From Candidatus Kuenenbacteria bacterium CG_4_8_14_3_um_filter_39_15 (GTDB lineage: Bacteria; Patescibacteriota; Patescibacteriia; UBA2196; GWA2-42-15): DNA of 6,957 nucleotides. Within the stretch, counting starts at the first letter, position 1; every line of letters starts with the position of its first letter. The notes under the pieces were generated by a model. That model was not told where the DNA came from, did not search any database, and saw only the letters and a list, made by a program, of their open reading frames with translations. Where the stretch lies: the NCBI GenBank assembly GCA_002782365.1, contig PFHP01000044.1, positions 1-6,957 on the forward strand, read 5' to 3'. Made by a program: the position numbers and the translations under genes. Shown here piece after piece: positions 1 to 6,091 of the stretch.

Positions 1-145
1 CAATAATTTGGTCTGTCCGAGTATTAATCGCCACGACTGACGGTTCATTGACCATAATGCCTTTGTCTTTAACATAAATCAGGGTACTTGATGTACCCAG
101 ATCTATTCCCAAATCTTTTCTAAAACGGGGAAAGATTTTAAACAT
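1..145 (-). CDS. mreB: Rod-shape determining protein MreB, N-terminal fragment (runs off the window)
   Basis: The minus strand encodes 48 residues from an ATG at 145-143 and then leaves the window. The peptide begins MFKIFPRFRKDLGIDLGTSS and continues with TLIYVKDKGI and MVNEPSVVAI. This is the phosphate-1 nucleotide-binding loop and first beta-hairpins of the actin/Hsp70 ATPase fold, in the form typical of MreB (DLGTxxTLxYVKxKGIxxNEPSVVAI). MreB polymerises under the cytoplasmic membrane and guides lateral cell-wall synthesis. The ATG lies 3 bp after the proS stop, so it is almost certainly co-transcribed with proS. No clear Shine-Dalgarno sequence is visible; the upstream bases are the AT-rich end of proS. 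MreB-like paralogues such as Mbl cannot be excluded from 48 residues. Confidence 0.93.
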   Translation of the reverse strand, partial: MFKIFPRFRKDLGIDLGTSSTLIYVKDKGIMVNEPSVVAINTRTDQII

Positions 146-148
146 AAA

Positions 149-1369
149 TTAAAACAATTCTTTTAAATTCCTTAATTGCGTTTTATTTTCATTTCTTTTT
201 TTAAACTCTAGCTGCCCATGGGTTTTATCTGAAACTACTAAGCGATATGGCAGGCCAATCAAATCTGCTTCGGCCAGTTTTTCTCCGGGCGAAATATCCT
301 GACGGTCATTATAGAGCACCTCTTCTTTTTTACTTAGTTCTCTGTAAATCTCATCTGCTGTAAGTTTTACTTTGTCATTTTTTGATAAATTAAGCAGGTG
401 ATATTTATATGGGGCCACGGCTGCCGGCCAGATAATGCCTTTCTCATCATGAAAAATCTCAACAAGAGTGCCCATCACTCTTGATGGGCCAAAGCCATAA
501 CAGCCCATAAAAACTGGTTTTCCGTGGCCATCGCCTGCTTTATAAGTCAATTGGCAGGCATTGGAAAATTTGGTTTTAAGCTTGAAAATATTGCCAACCT
601 CAATGGCGCGCTTTTTTTCTAATTGATTATTATTGCATTGGGGACAAACGTTTTGCTCTTTAATCAGCTCTTGGTTAACGGCAATATTGCATTGCTTGCA
701 TAAATAAATTTCATCTTCGCCGGCATCACACAAAGTTTGATATTCATGAGAATATTGGGAAAAACTGCCTCCGGAAGCAAATGTCCTGACTGAAATATCA
801 CCAAGACTCAACCTGGCTAATATTTTTTCATAAGCCCTGGCCACTCTTTCATAATATTTATCCAGGCCTTGCTCATCTTTATGAAATGAGTATAAATCTT
901 TCATCACAAACTCCCGGCCGCGCAGCAGCCCTGATTTGGAACGAGCCTCATTTCTGAATTTGGTTTGAATTTGATAAACATACTTGGGCAGATCTTTATA
1001 GGAGAATATTATTTTTTTGGCTAGCGGAGTAATTATTTCTTCATGTGTCGGCCCAAGAGTAAATTCCTTATTATTAGCGCCTTTTAATTTGAAAAGTACC
1101 GGCATGGAATCCCAACGGCCAGTTTGCACCCAAAACTCCTTGGGATGAAGAACCGGTAAAAGCATTTCCTGGCCGCCGATGGCATCCATTTCTTCACGGA
1201 TAATATTTTCAATTTTTACCAACACCCTTTGGCCCAAAGGCAGATAGCTGTAGATGCCAGCGGCAACCTTATCAATGAAACCAGCGCGCACCAAGAGCTT
1301 GGCGTTAACAGCTTCTTCATCTTTCGGATCTTGTTTAAGGGTTTTGTAGAAAAGTCTGGACTGTTTCAT
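149..1369 (-). CDS. proS: Prolyl-tRNA synthetase, short bacterial form without the INS editing domain
   Basis: This 406-aa class II synthetase charges tRNA-Pro with proline in the cytoplasm. The start MKQSRLFYKTLKQDP fits the family N-terminus. Motif 1 lies around residues 38-75 (AGIYSYLPLGQRVL), the TxE loop is GPTHEE at 106-111, motif 2 is FRNEARSKSGLLRGREF at 138-154, and motif 3 is GCYGFGPSRVMGTLVE at 289-304. The anticodon-binding domain begins near WPAAVAPYKYHLL (314-326). Typical bacterial ProRS is about 570 aa and carries a roughly 180-aa INS domain between motifs 2 and 3 that clears Ala-tRNA-Pro. Here that interval is only a short linker with two CxxC pairs (C224, C227, C242, C245), suggesting a small zinc ribbon. 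Next comes AIEVGNIFKL, where most homologues have EVGHIF. The gene starts 9 bp after the rseP stop, behind an A-run with no Shine-Dalgarno sequence. Confidence 0.96.
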   Translation of the reverse strand: MKQSRLFYKTLKQDPKDEEAVNAKLLVRAGFIDKVAAGIYSYLPLGQRVLVKIENIIREEMDAIGGQEMLLPVLHPKEFWVQTGRWDSMPVLFKLKGANNKEFTLGPTHEEIITPLAKKIIFSYKDLPKYVYQIQTKFRNEARSKSGLLRGREFVMKDLYSFHKDEQGLDKYYERVARAYEKILARLSLGDISVRTFASGGSFSQYSHEYQTLCDAGEDEIYLCKQCNIAVNQELIKEQNVCPQCNNNQLEKKRAIEVGNIFKLKTKFSNACQLTYKAGDGHGKPVFMGCYGFGPSRVMGTLVEIFHDEKGIIWPAAVAPYKYHLLNLSKNDKVKLTADEIYRELSKKEEVLYNDRQDISPGEKLAEADLIGLPYRLVVSDKTHGQLEFKKRNENKTQLRNLKELF

Positions 1370-1378
1370 TTTTTTACA

Positions 1379-2512
1379 TTAAAATAAATTTATCTTAATA
1401 TCTCTCAATATGATAAAAGCCATCAAACACATCAGAAGAACAAAACCAATTTGATGGATTCTTGCTTCCAAAGATTGTTTGACCGGCCGGCCTTTGAATT
1501 TTTCAATAATCAGGAACAGCAGCCGTCCGCCATCAAGAGCTGGAATGGGCAGGAGATTAATAATACCCAAATTGATGGAAAGAAGGGCGGCAAATTGAAG
1601 AATGTAGCTCAAGCCTAATTTAACAACTTGGCCAGTCAAAACGGCAATGCCCACTGGCCCAGCCACTTCAGTTTCCATTTGCTGGCCAGTAATTAAATCT
1701 CCTATTATCTTAGCAAAAGCCTTTAAAATAGCAAGGGTTAAAGCGAGTGTTGTTTCTGCTCCCTTATAAATCGCCTGATACCAGGGATAACGAACAATCG
1801 CGGTTTTAACTAAACCAACGCCAACTTGGGCTGGCTGGTCTGGAGCGCTTGAAACAGGGATGATCTTTTGGGTGATTTCCTGATTAGCCCTAGAAATCGT
1901 AATGTCCATTTCTTGGTTTGGGCTGACAGAAATTTTATCTTTAACTTCTTGAATAGTAGCGACTGGCTGGCCGTTGATTTTTAAAATTATGTCCCCCACC
2001 GCGATTTGAGCGGCGGCGGCTGGCGAATCTTTGGCAACTGAAATTATCTGGACTTTTTCCTGGCTGGCATTAAGGCTTGGGTCAGTAACATCATCAACCA
2101 GACTGGGAATGCCAACCATAAAAGCGATTGCCAGCAGAACAAAACAAAGAATAAAATTCATGGCGACGCCGGCAAACATAATGGTAGATCTTTGCCAAAT
2201 TTTTCGCGAACCAAAACTGTCAACATCTTTCTGATGATCGCCATTCTCGCCTTTAATAGAAACAAAACCGCCAAAGGGCAGCCAATTGACAGACCAAATT
2301 GTTTTTTTATAGTCTTCTGCTTTTGTTCTTGGCCCAACATATCGCCATTTGCCATGGTCATTTTTGACCAAACCGAAAATCCTTGGCGGCAAACCAAAAC
2401 CGAACTCTTCAGCTTTGACTTTAAACATGCGGGCAGTGATAAAATGACCTAGTTCATGAACGAGGATTAAACTACCAAGGATAATGATGAAGGTGATGAT
2501 GGTTATGAACAT
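1379..2512 (-). CDS. rseP: RseP/RasP-family site-2 intramembrane zinc metalloprotease
   Basis: This 377-aa polytopic membrane protease (peptidase M50B) cuts substrates within the membrane, such as anti-sigma factors or remnant signal peptides in well-studied relatives. The zinc motif HELGH is at residues 19-23 in the first transmembrane segment. GVAMNF at 115-120 opens the second helix. One PDZ domain spans about 153-222 (core DSPAAAAQIAVGDIILKING). The third zinc ligand is in NLLPIPALDGG at 319-329 (D327), and a last hydrophobic helix spans about 354-369. A single PDZ domain and this length resemble Firmicutes RasP rather than the two-PDZ E. coli enzyme. The start is supported by the hydrophobic helix beginning at residue 2 and by a purine-rich tract 8 nt upstream. 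It follows frr after 73 bp and precedes proS by 9 bp. The natural substrate cannot be told from the window. Confidence 0.95.
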   Translation of the reverse strand: MFITIITFIIILGSLILVHELGHFITARMFKVKAEEFGFGLPPRIFGLVKNDHGKWRYVGPRTKAEDYKKTIWSVNWLPFGGFVSIKGENGDHQKDVDSFGSRKIWQRSTIMFAGVAMNFILCFVLLAIAFMVGIPSLVDDVTDPSLNASQEKVQIISVAKDSPAAAAQIAVGDIILKINGQPVATIQEVKDKISVSPNQEMDITISRANQEITQKIIPVSSAPDQPAQVGVGLVKTAIVRYPWYQAIYKGAETTLALTLAILKAFAKIIGDLITGQQMETEVAGPVGIAVLTGQVVKLGLSYILQFAALLSINLGIINLLPIPALDGGRLLFLIIEKFKGRPVKQSLEARIHQIGFVLLMCLMAFIILRDIKINLF

Positions 2513-2520
2513 ATGTTATT

Positions 2521-2578
2521 CCCCCCTCCCTCACCCTCCCCCACGGCGTTCCTTGTGGGAGAGGGCTGGGGAGAGGGC
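2521..2578. repeat. C/G-rich palindromic repeat between frr and rseP
   Basis: This is an imperfect inverted repeat. The inner arms CCCTCCCCCAC (2534-2544) and GTGGGAGAGGG (2555-2565) pair over 11 bp, with one wobble, around a 10-nt loop. Outer arms at 2522-2531 and 2568-2577 pair again with a mismatch. Composition differs sharply from the AT-rich surroundings. The CCCTC...CCCAC / GTGGG...GAGGG pattern resembles dispersed palindromic repeats common in many bacterial genomes (recognised from memory, not searched). On the transcribed minus strand no U-tract follows the hairpin, so it does not look like an intrinsic terminator. Its left end reads GGGAGGGGGGAATAACAT directly before the rseP ATG, so the repeat provides the purine-rich ribosome-binding region (GGAGG at 2525-2529, G-run ending 8 nt from the start). 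Confidence 0.8.
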
Positions 2579-2585
2579 TTGTAGT

Positions 2586-3131
2586 TTATAATTTAATTTC
2601 CTCTTCTTTTTTCTCCCCGACTTCCCTAACAGTTTCATTATACTGACGCGTCATTTCATCTAAATCTTCAACTAATTTATACTTTTCATCCTCGCTTATT
2701 TCTTTATTCCTCTCCAACCCAGTAATTTCCTCTTTAATTTTATCGCGGATGCCGCGCATGGCCATACGGGCGTTTTCCAGTTTATCATGCAAAACCTTAA
2801 TCAATTTTTGACGACTTTCTTCAGTCATGGGTGAAATAATAAGGCGCAAAAAAGTGCCTTGATTATTAATGGCAAACCCCAGACTGGCAGTTTGAATGGC
2901 GCGTTCAACATCTTTAATAATATTCCTGTCCCATGGCTCAACAGTCAGCATTTTAGGTTCTGGCGCCTGAATTGAGGCCAATTGCTTTAAGGGCATTTTT
3001 GAGCCGTAAACCTCTACCATAATATTCTCCAGCAATGCTGGAGCGGCCCGATTGGTTCTGATGGAATTAAGGTCAGTTTTTAAATATTCAATAGCGGCAT
3101 CAAAATCTGTACTGCGTTGTTTTAGGTCCAT
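2586..3131 (-). CDS. frr: Ribosome recycling factor
   Basis: RRF is 181 aa here (about 185 in E. coli). After termination it splits the post-termination ribosome together with EF-G. Family hallmarks are RTNRAAPALLENIMVEVYGS (25-44), PLKQLASI (47-54), SPMTEESRQKLIK (100-112) and the domain I helix with ARMAMRGIRDKIKEEI (121-136), where R126 sits in the conserved R-N-I-R-type motif. Domain I is the long three-helix bundle formed by both ends; domain II is the beta-rich middle, about 31-103. The C-terminus is lysine/glutamate rich. The gene begins 32 bp after the lipoprotein stop; the upstream DNA is AT-rich with no Shine-Dalgarno sequence at normal spacing (AGGA lies too far away). It is followed by rseP and proS, an order known from Firmicutes. 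Confidence 0.97.
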   Translation of the reverse strand: MDLKQRSTDFDAAIEYLKTDLNSIRTNRAAPALLENIMVEVYGSKMPLKQLASIQAPEPKMLTVEPWDRNIIKDVERAIQTASLGFAINNQGTFLRLIISPMTEESRQKLIKVLHDKLENARMAMRGIRDKIKEEITGLERNKEISEDEKYKLVEDLDEMTRQYNETVREVGEKKEEEIKL

Positions 3132-3163
3132 AAATATTCTATTAATTTTAATAATATCCTGAC

Positions 3164-4216
3164 CTATTGCGTCACGCCAAGATATAAAACATTGGTGTCT
3201 CTGGGATCAATTAAAATACTTTTAACCTTGGCGCCGGCTGGAATGGGCAAAGTTTTGGTTTTCCAATTGCTGCCATTATCTACAGTGTGATAAAGAATAC
3301 TGCCAATAGTATAATAGAGCTCATTTGTTTCATTAGGGTTAAAGCCAAGAGCATTAATATCAACGGTATTGGGCTTAGTAATTAAGGTTACCGGCTGCCA
3401 ACTTTGGCCATTGTCCTTACTTTTAAGAATACCGTAGCCGGCAAGATAGATTAAATTATCTGGCTTTTGAGTAAAGAATAATTGCTTGAATTTATTAATG
3501 CCCGGCATTTCTTTGCTCTGCTCAAAAACCGTTTCTTGCCAGGATTTGCCCTGATCATTGGAAATATAAAATTTATCCTGGCTGGCCACAAAAATATTAT
3601 GACTATTATACGGATCAACTAAGACTTTTTTAGCCTGCGCCTTTTCAAAAGTAGCAATGGTCTGCCAACTCTCCCCCCAATCGTCGCTCAAAAGCAGGGT
3701 GCCGTCGCTCGTCAGAAGATAAACATAACTGGTATCAAAATAACTGATAGCCAGACTGACAGCAGTCACATTAGCTTTTGCTTCTGCGTAAATAATGGTC
3801 CAGTTTTCTCCATTATCAGTAGTTTTAAAAACTTTATTGCCCGTGGAAAAGTAGATGATGCCGCGAGTTTTTGGATTTAAAACAAAATCATTAATGGGCA
3901 AATCATTAAGTTTTTTCCATGAATCGCCGTTATTTTGACTGATAAAAAAACCACCATTGGCAGCGCGATAGATAATATTAGAATCAAATATGTCAAAACT
4001 GATTTGGCGAATATCTTGGCTGGCAATACTCGTGGCGTTTGCTTCAAGTGTATTTTGTTCCAGCCATGTATCACCTTGATTGCCCGATTTATAAACCCCT
4101 TTTGGACCAGTTACTTTAGAACTGCCGCCACCCGGAGCAAAAGCAAAATTACAGGCTGAAAGAATCAGGGGAATAATCAAAGCACTAATGATAAAAAATA
4201 TTTTTTTGCTTTTCAT
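3164..4216 (-). CDS. Secreted lipoprotein with seven Asp-box repeats (BNR/sortilin-like beta-propeller)
   Basis: This is a 350-aa exported protein. A type II signal peptide is clear: charged MKSKK, a hydrophobic stretch and the lipobox LSAC with Cys22 as the lipidation site, followed by a Gly/Ser-rich spacer. The rest holds seven Asp-box motifs (S/T-x-D/N-x-G-x-S/T/N-W) at residues 44-51, 93-100, 132-139, 177-184, 219-226, 266-273 and 311-318, spaced 39-49 residues apart. Examples are SQNNGDSW, TTDNGENW and SNDQGKSW. This spacing fits the blades of a beta-propeller like the BNR, VPS10/sortilin and YCF48/HCF136 groups. No sialidase catalytic set is evident, so it is not called an enzyme; binding or scaffolding at the outer face of the membrane is the safer inference. 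It starts 13 bp after the holB stop without a Shine-Dalgarno sequence and ends with TAG. Confidence 0.85.
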   Translation of the reverse strand: MKSKKIFFIISALIIPLILSACNFAFAPGGGSSKVTGPKGVYKSGNQGDTWLEQNTLEANATSIASQDIRQISFDIFDSNIIYRAANGGFFISQNNGDSWKKLNDLPINDFVLNPKTRGIIYFSTGNKVFKTTDNGENWTIIYAEAKANVTAVSLAISYFDTSYVYLLTSDGTLLLSDDWGESWQTIATFEKAQAKKVLVDPYNSHNIFVASQDKFYISNDQGKSWQETVFEQSKEMPGINKFKQLFFTQKPDNLIYLAGYGILKSKDNGQSWQPVTLITKPNTVDINALGFNPNETNELYYTIGSILYHTVDNGSNWKTKTLPIPAGAKVKSILIDPRDTNVLYLGVTQ

Positions 4217-4229
4217 ATTTTTTCATTGT

Positions 4230-5225
4230 TTAAAATTCTAAAACTAAATTTTCCAAAGCCAGCCGCAAATTTACATTCTGCTCAAGATAGCGGCCGGTGA
4301 TTTTGATTTTATTTAATAATTGGGCCAAATGTGATGAGGAATAGCGGCTAGAAAAATTGGCCAGTTCGGATTTTAAATTAACATGGGTAACTTTATCAAA
4401 ACAAAAATTTTTAATCAGCAACCCGTCGCGCACCAGAGAAGAAATTTGCGCTAAAAATTGATAGGCATTTTGCTGGCTTTGCTCTGATTTAACTTGTCCG
4501 GCTAATTTCTCAACTAAGGCAAAACGGCTGTTTAAATCAGCTGACATCTGGGATAAAAGATTTTGCTGGCTGTATTTGTATTCAGTCAGCAACTTTGAAT
4601 GCCCTAAAAAAGGTAAAACACGGCCAGGATAACCTTGGCTTAAATGGGCTAATTCATAGGCTTGATTTTTGTCTAGGCCTTTTTTGATTAAATAACTTTC
4701 AAACTTTTTCACCGCAACCGGCAAAAATTTTATAACTTGCACGCGGGAGAGAATGGTTTTGGGAATACTTTTTAAAGTTGGCGTTAAAAATATAAAAATG
4801 GTTTTGGCGGTCGGTTCTTCCAAAATTTTTAATAGCCCATTGGCGGCAGCCAAGGAGAGAGTTTGGGCGTCGCGGATAAAAATAATTTTGTGAGAGTTTA
4901 AAAATGTGCCGCGATAAATTTTTGCCCGCGCTTCGCGCACCTGCTCAATGGTGACATTTTTTTTACCCGGTTGGCAGTCAAGATAAATAATATCAGGGTG
5001 AATCTGTTTGCTAATTTGCCGGCAATGAGCACAGTGATCACAGGGACTATTATCTGACCGGCAATAAATACTTTTAATAAAATATTGGGCAAGAGTATTT
5101 TTACCCAGGCCATTTGGCCCATAAAATAAATAGGCATGACCAAGAGTGTTATTGCCAATCATGGCTTGCAGATAATTCACAATTGGTTTATGGCCGATAA
5201 TTGGCCAGTTAAATTTTGTCGTCAT
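4230..5225 (-). CDS. holB: DNA polymerase III delta' subunit (clamp-loader AAA+ protein)
   Basis: This is a 331-aa AAA+ protein. The N-terminus has WPIIGHKPIVNYLQ and GHAYLFYGPNGLGKNTLA. Zinc-binding cysteines are C55, C62, C65 and C68 (PCDHCAHC), as in delta' and DnaX. The Walker B region is KIIFIRDAQTLSLAAANG (113-130), followed by LLKILEEP. Sensor/arginine-finger motif TILSRVQ (157-163) replaces the usual SRC with SRV, keeping R161. The length fits delta' and not full DnaX, which carries extra C-terminal domains. In the P-loop the magnesium-binding Ser/Thr after GK is Asn43, suggesting weak or absent ATP hydrolysis, which would suit delta' as a stator. It loads the sliding clamp with DnaX and delta. 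It is the first gene of the minus-strand run and has a likely promoter just upstream. A DnaX-like paralogue is less likely. Confidence 0.9.
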   Translation of the reverse strand: MTTKFNWPIIGHKPIVNYLQAMIGNNTLGHAYLFYGPNGLGKNTLAQYFIKSIYCRSDNSPCDHCAHCRQISKQIHPDIIYLDCQPGKKNVTIEQVREARAKIYRGTFLNSHKIIFIRDAQTLSLAAANGLLKILEEPTAKTIFIFLTPTLKSIPKTILSRVQVIKFLPVAVKKFESYLIKKGLDKNQAYELAHLSQGYPGRVLPFLGHSKLLTEYKYSQQNLLSQMSADLNSRFALVEKLAGQVKSEQSQQNAYQFLAQISSLVRDGLLIKNFCFDKVTHVNLKSELANFSSRYSSSHLAQLLNKIKITGRYLEQNVNLRLALENLVLEF

Positions 5226-5234
5226 ATATTGTAT

Positions 5235-5263
5235 ATATTATCATCTAAAAGGCTGGTGGTCAA
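5235..5263 (-). promoter_or_regulatory. Candidate sigma-70-type promoter for the holB run
   Basis: On the minus strand, TTGACC (5263-5258, five of six matches to the -35 consensus) is followed after 17 bp by TAATAT (5240-5235, four of six matches to -10). GATAAT at 5242-5237 matches -10 better but leaves a 15-bp spacer. Only 9 bp separate the -10 from the holB ATG, so the transcript would have a leader of a few bases at most. This is a sequence match only; no start site is shown. Confidence 0.5.
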
Positions 5264-5294
5264 TTTCCGCCTTGTCACTGTTGTTTAGAATTAC

Positions 5295-5308
5295 AAAATG
5301 ATCATTTT
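5295..5308. other. Perfect 14-bp palindrome AAAATGATCATTTT, possible operator
   Basis: The sequence is a perfect two-fold palindrome 32 bp upstream of the candidate holB -35 box. It could be a dimeric regulator site, but it is mostly A and T and such palindromes arise by chance in AT-rich DNA. No second copy was noticed in the window. Confidence 0.2.
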
Positions 5309-5323
5309 ATCCATTCTCTCCTC

Positions 5324-5350
5324 TTATGAAGACGCAATGCGTCTTTATAA
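5324..5350. repeat. 27-bp palindromic repeat, GACGC...GCGTC family
   Basis: Arms 5324-5336 and 5338-5350 pair over 13 bp with one wobble around a single central base; the core is AAGACGCA-A-TGCGTCTT. It lies between holB and the 166-aa gene. Its GACGC/GCGTC arms resemble those of the repeat at 6146-6167 inside the glycosyltransferase, suggesting two members of one dispersed family. No U-tract follows on either strand, so a terminator role is unlikely. Confidence 0.7.
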
Positions 5351-5404
5351 TTCCCCTCATCTGATGGGAGGAGAAAAAACACATTTCCATAACTCAAAAT
5401 ATAT

Positions 5405-5440
5405 AAAAAGTCCCTTGAGTTACCAAATACTTAAGGGACT
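5405..5440 (-). terminator. Rho-independent terminator of the 166-aa gene
   Basis: On the minus strand, AGTCCCTTAAG (5440-5430) pairs with CTCAAGGGACT (5419-5409): eight perfect base pairs, one mismatch, then a further short paired section closing an 8-nt loop. The stem runs straight into a T-tract (five T at 5409-5405, then an AT-rich stretch). It begins 33 bp after the stop of the 166-aa gene and upstream of the holB promoter, so it separates the two transcripts. On the plus strand the stem is not followed by T's. Confidence 0.85.
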
Positions 5441-5473
5441 AAATTCCAAAGGACCAAAAATCTAAAACCAAAA

Positions 5474-5974
5474 TTACAGCGGGACAACGACTCGACGGCG
5501 ATCAATAACGTCCCAAACATAGGCTATTCGCACCATGTCATCCTCAAAATGGTGTAAATAACCATAGAGGTATAAACCACCACGACCACCCAAGTACACG
5601 TCGGCAATAAAAAAATCATCACCAACTTTGAATAGAAAAAAAATGCCATCACCCTTGATGCGCAACCAGCTGGAGTGTTTTTCAATAAAATTGATGATCT
5701 GATGCTGTGTAAAACACAACTGGTTGATATCATCACCTAGTGAGCTAAATATTTGGGCAAAAGTGGCGCTTCTTTCCATCTCATATACCAGAACATCGGT
5801 TTCTGGCGTGGGTTTACTTGTCTTATTTGTACCCCATTTCCTAAAATTAGGATCCAAAAGGCCAGTAGCAAAAAATTTTTTGGCTGTAACAATTGTTCTT
5901 TTGCCGTCACAAGCATCTAGAATTAACCTTTCTCCGCCAGAGATAAGTTTGAGAATTGTCCCTTCCGTATGCAT
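5474..5974 (-). CDS. Conserved-looking hypothetical protein, 166 aa, function unknown
   Basis: I cannot assign a function. There is no signal peptide, transmembrane helix or catalytic motif that I recognise, so it is probably cytoplasmic. The N-terminal third (LKLISGGERLILDACDGKRT, 8-27) is followed by a linker rich in T, P and K (49-59), then a likely helical part (VYEMERSATFAQIFSSLG, 63-80; LCFTQHQIINFIEKHSSWLR, 86-105). The C-terminal part looks beta-rich and aromatic (GIFFLFKVGDDFFIADVYLG, 110-129) and ends RRRVVVPL. From memory, similar small proteins with a VVVP ending occur in Patescibacteria genomes, but this is unverified. The start is secure: AGGAGG sits 8 nt before the ATG. It lies 88 bp after the glycosyltransferase stop and has its own strong terminator, so it may form a separate transcription unit. 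Confidence 0.85.
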   Translation of the reverse strand: MHTEGTILKLISGGERLILDACDGKRTIVTAKKFFATGLLDPNFRKWGTNKTSKPTPETDVLVYEMERSATFAQIFSSLGDDINQLCFTQHQIINFIEKHSSWLRIKGDGIFFLFKVGDDFFIADVYLGGRGGLYLYGYLHHFEDDMVRIAYVWDVIDRRRVVVPL

Positions 5975-5982
5975 AAGCTGTC

Positions 5983-5988
5983 CCTCCT
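5983..5988 (-). promoter_or_regulatory. Consensus Shine-Dalgarno AGGAGG of the 166-aa gene
   Basis: The minus strand reads AGGAGGGACAGCTT before the ATG at 5974, giving a full anti-16S match at 8-nt spacing. It is the only gene here with a textbook site. holB, the lipoprotein, frr, proS and mreB have none, and rseP has only a G-rich tract from a repeat. It fixes the start codon and predicts strong translation. Confidence 0.9.
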
Positions 5989-6034
5989 ATTTATTTTTAT
6001 TCTTATTTTAATTACTTTCTGTTCTCTAAAAATA

Positions 6035-6091
6035 ATTCTAACATTTTTACATAGTTTTGTGATTATATTAATATTTGCCAAGTTTTTTCTA
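6035..6091 (-). promoter_or_regulatory. Candidate promoter region for the 166-aa gene
   Basis: Two weak sigma-70-like arrangements can be seen on the minus strand. One has a perfect TATAAT (6067-6062) overlapping the glycosyltransferase stop, with TAGAAA (6091-6086) 18 bp upstream. The other has TAGAAT (6040-6035) with ATCACA (6063-6058) 17 bp upstream. The DNA is so AT-rich that chance matches are expected. A promoter here would fit the separate terminator, but read-through from the glycosyltransferase is also possible because no terminator is visible after it. Confidence 0.3.

Noticed and set aside
2031..2452. Open frames on the plus strand and in another minus frame across the rseP gene
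   Set aside because: They lie wholly within the clear rseP reading frame, show no domain features and have no ribosome-binding sites; they are shadows.
2534..2565. G/C-rich hairpin as a terminator between frr and rseP
   Set aside because: On the transcribed minus strand it is followed by GAGGGAGGGGGGAATAAC, not a U-tract, and it sits directly before a start codon.
4230..5225. Reading the AAA+ gene as dnaX (gamma/tau)
   Set aside because: At 331 aa it lacks the C-terminal domains of DnaX, and its P-loop has Asn where an active motor subunit needs Ser/Thr; delta' fits better.
5352..5372. Hairpin TCCCCTCAT-CTG-ATGGGAGGA as a regulatory element or terminator
   Set aside because: It has a mismatch and a wobble, no T-tract follows on either strand, and nothing links it to a neighbouring gene start.
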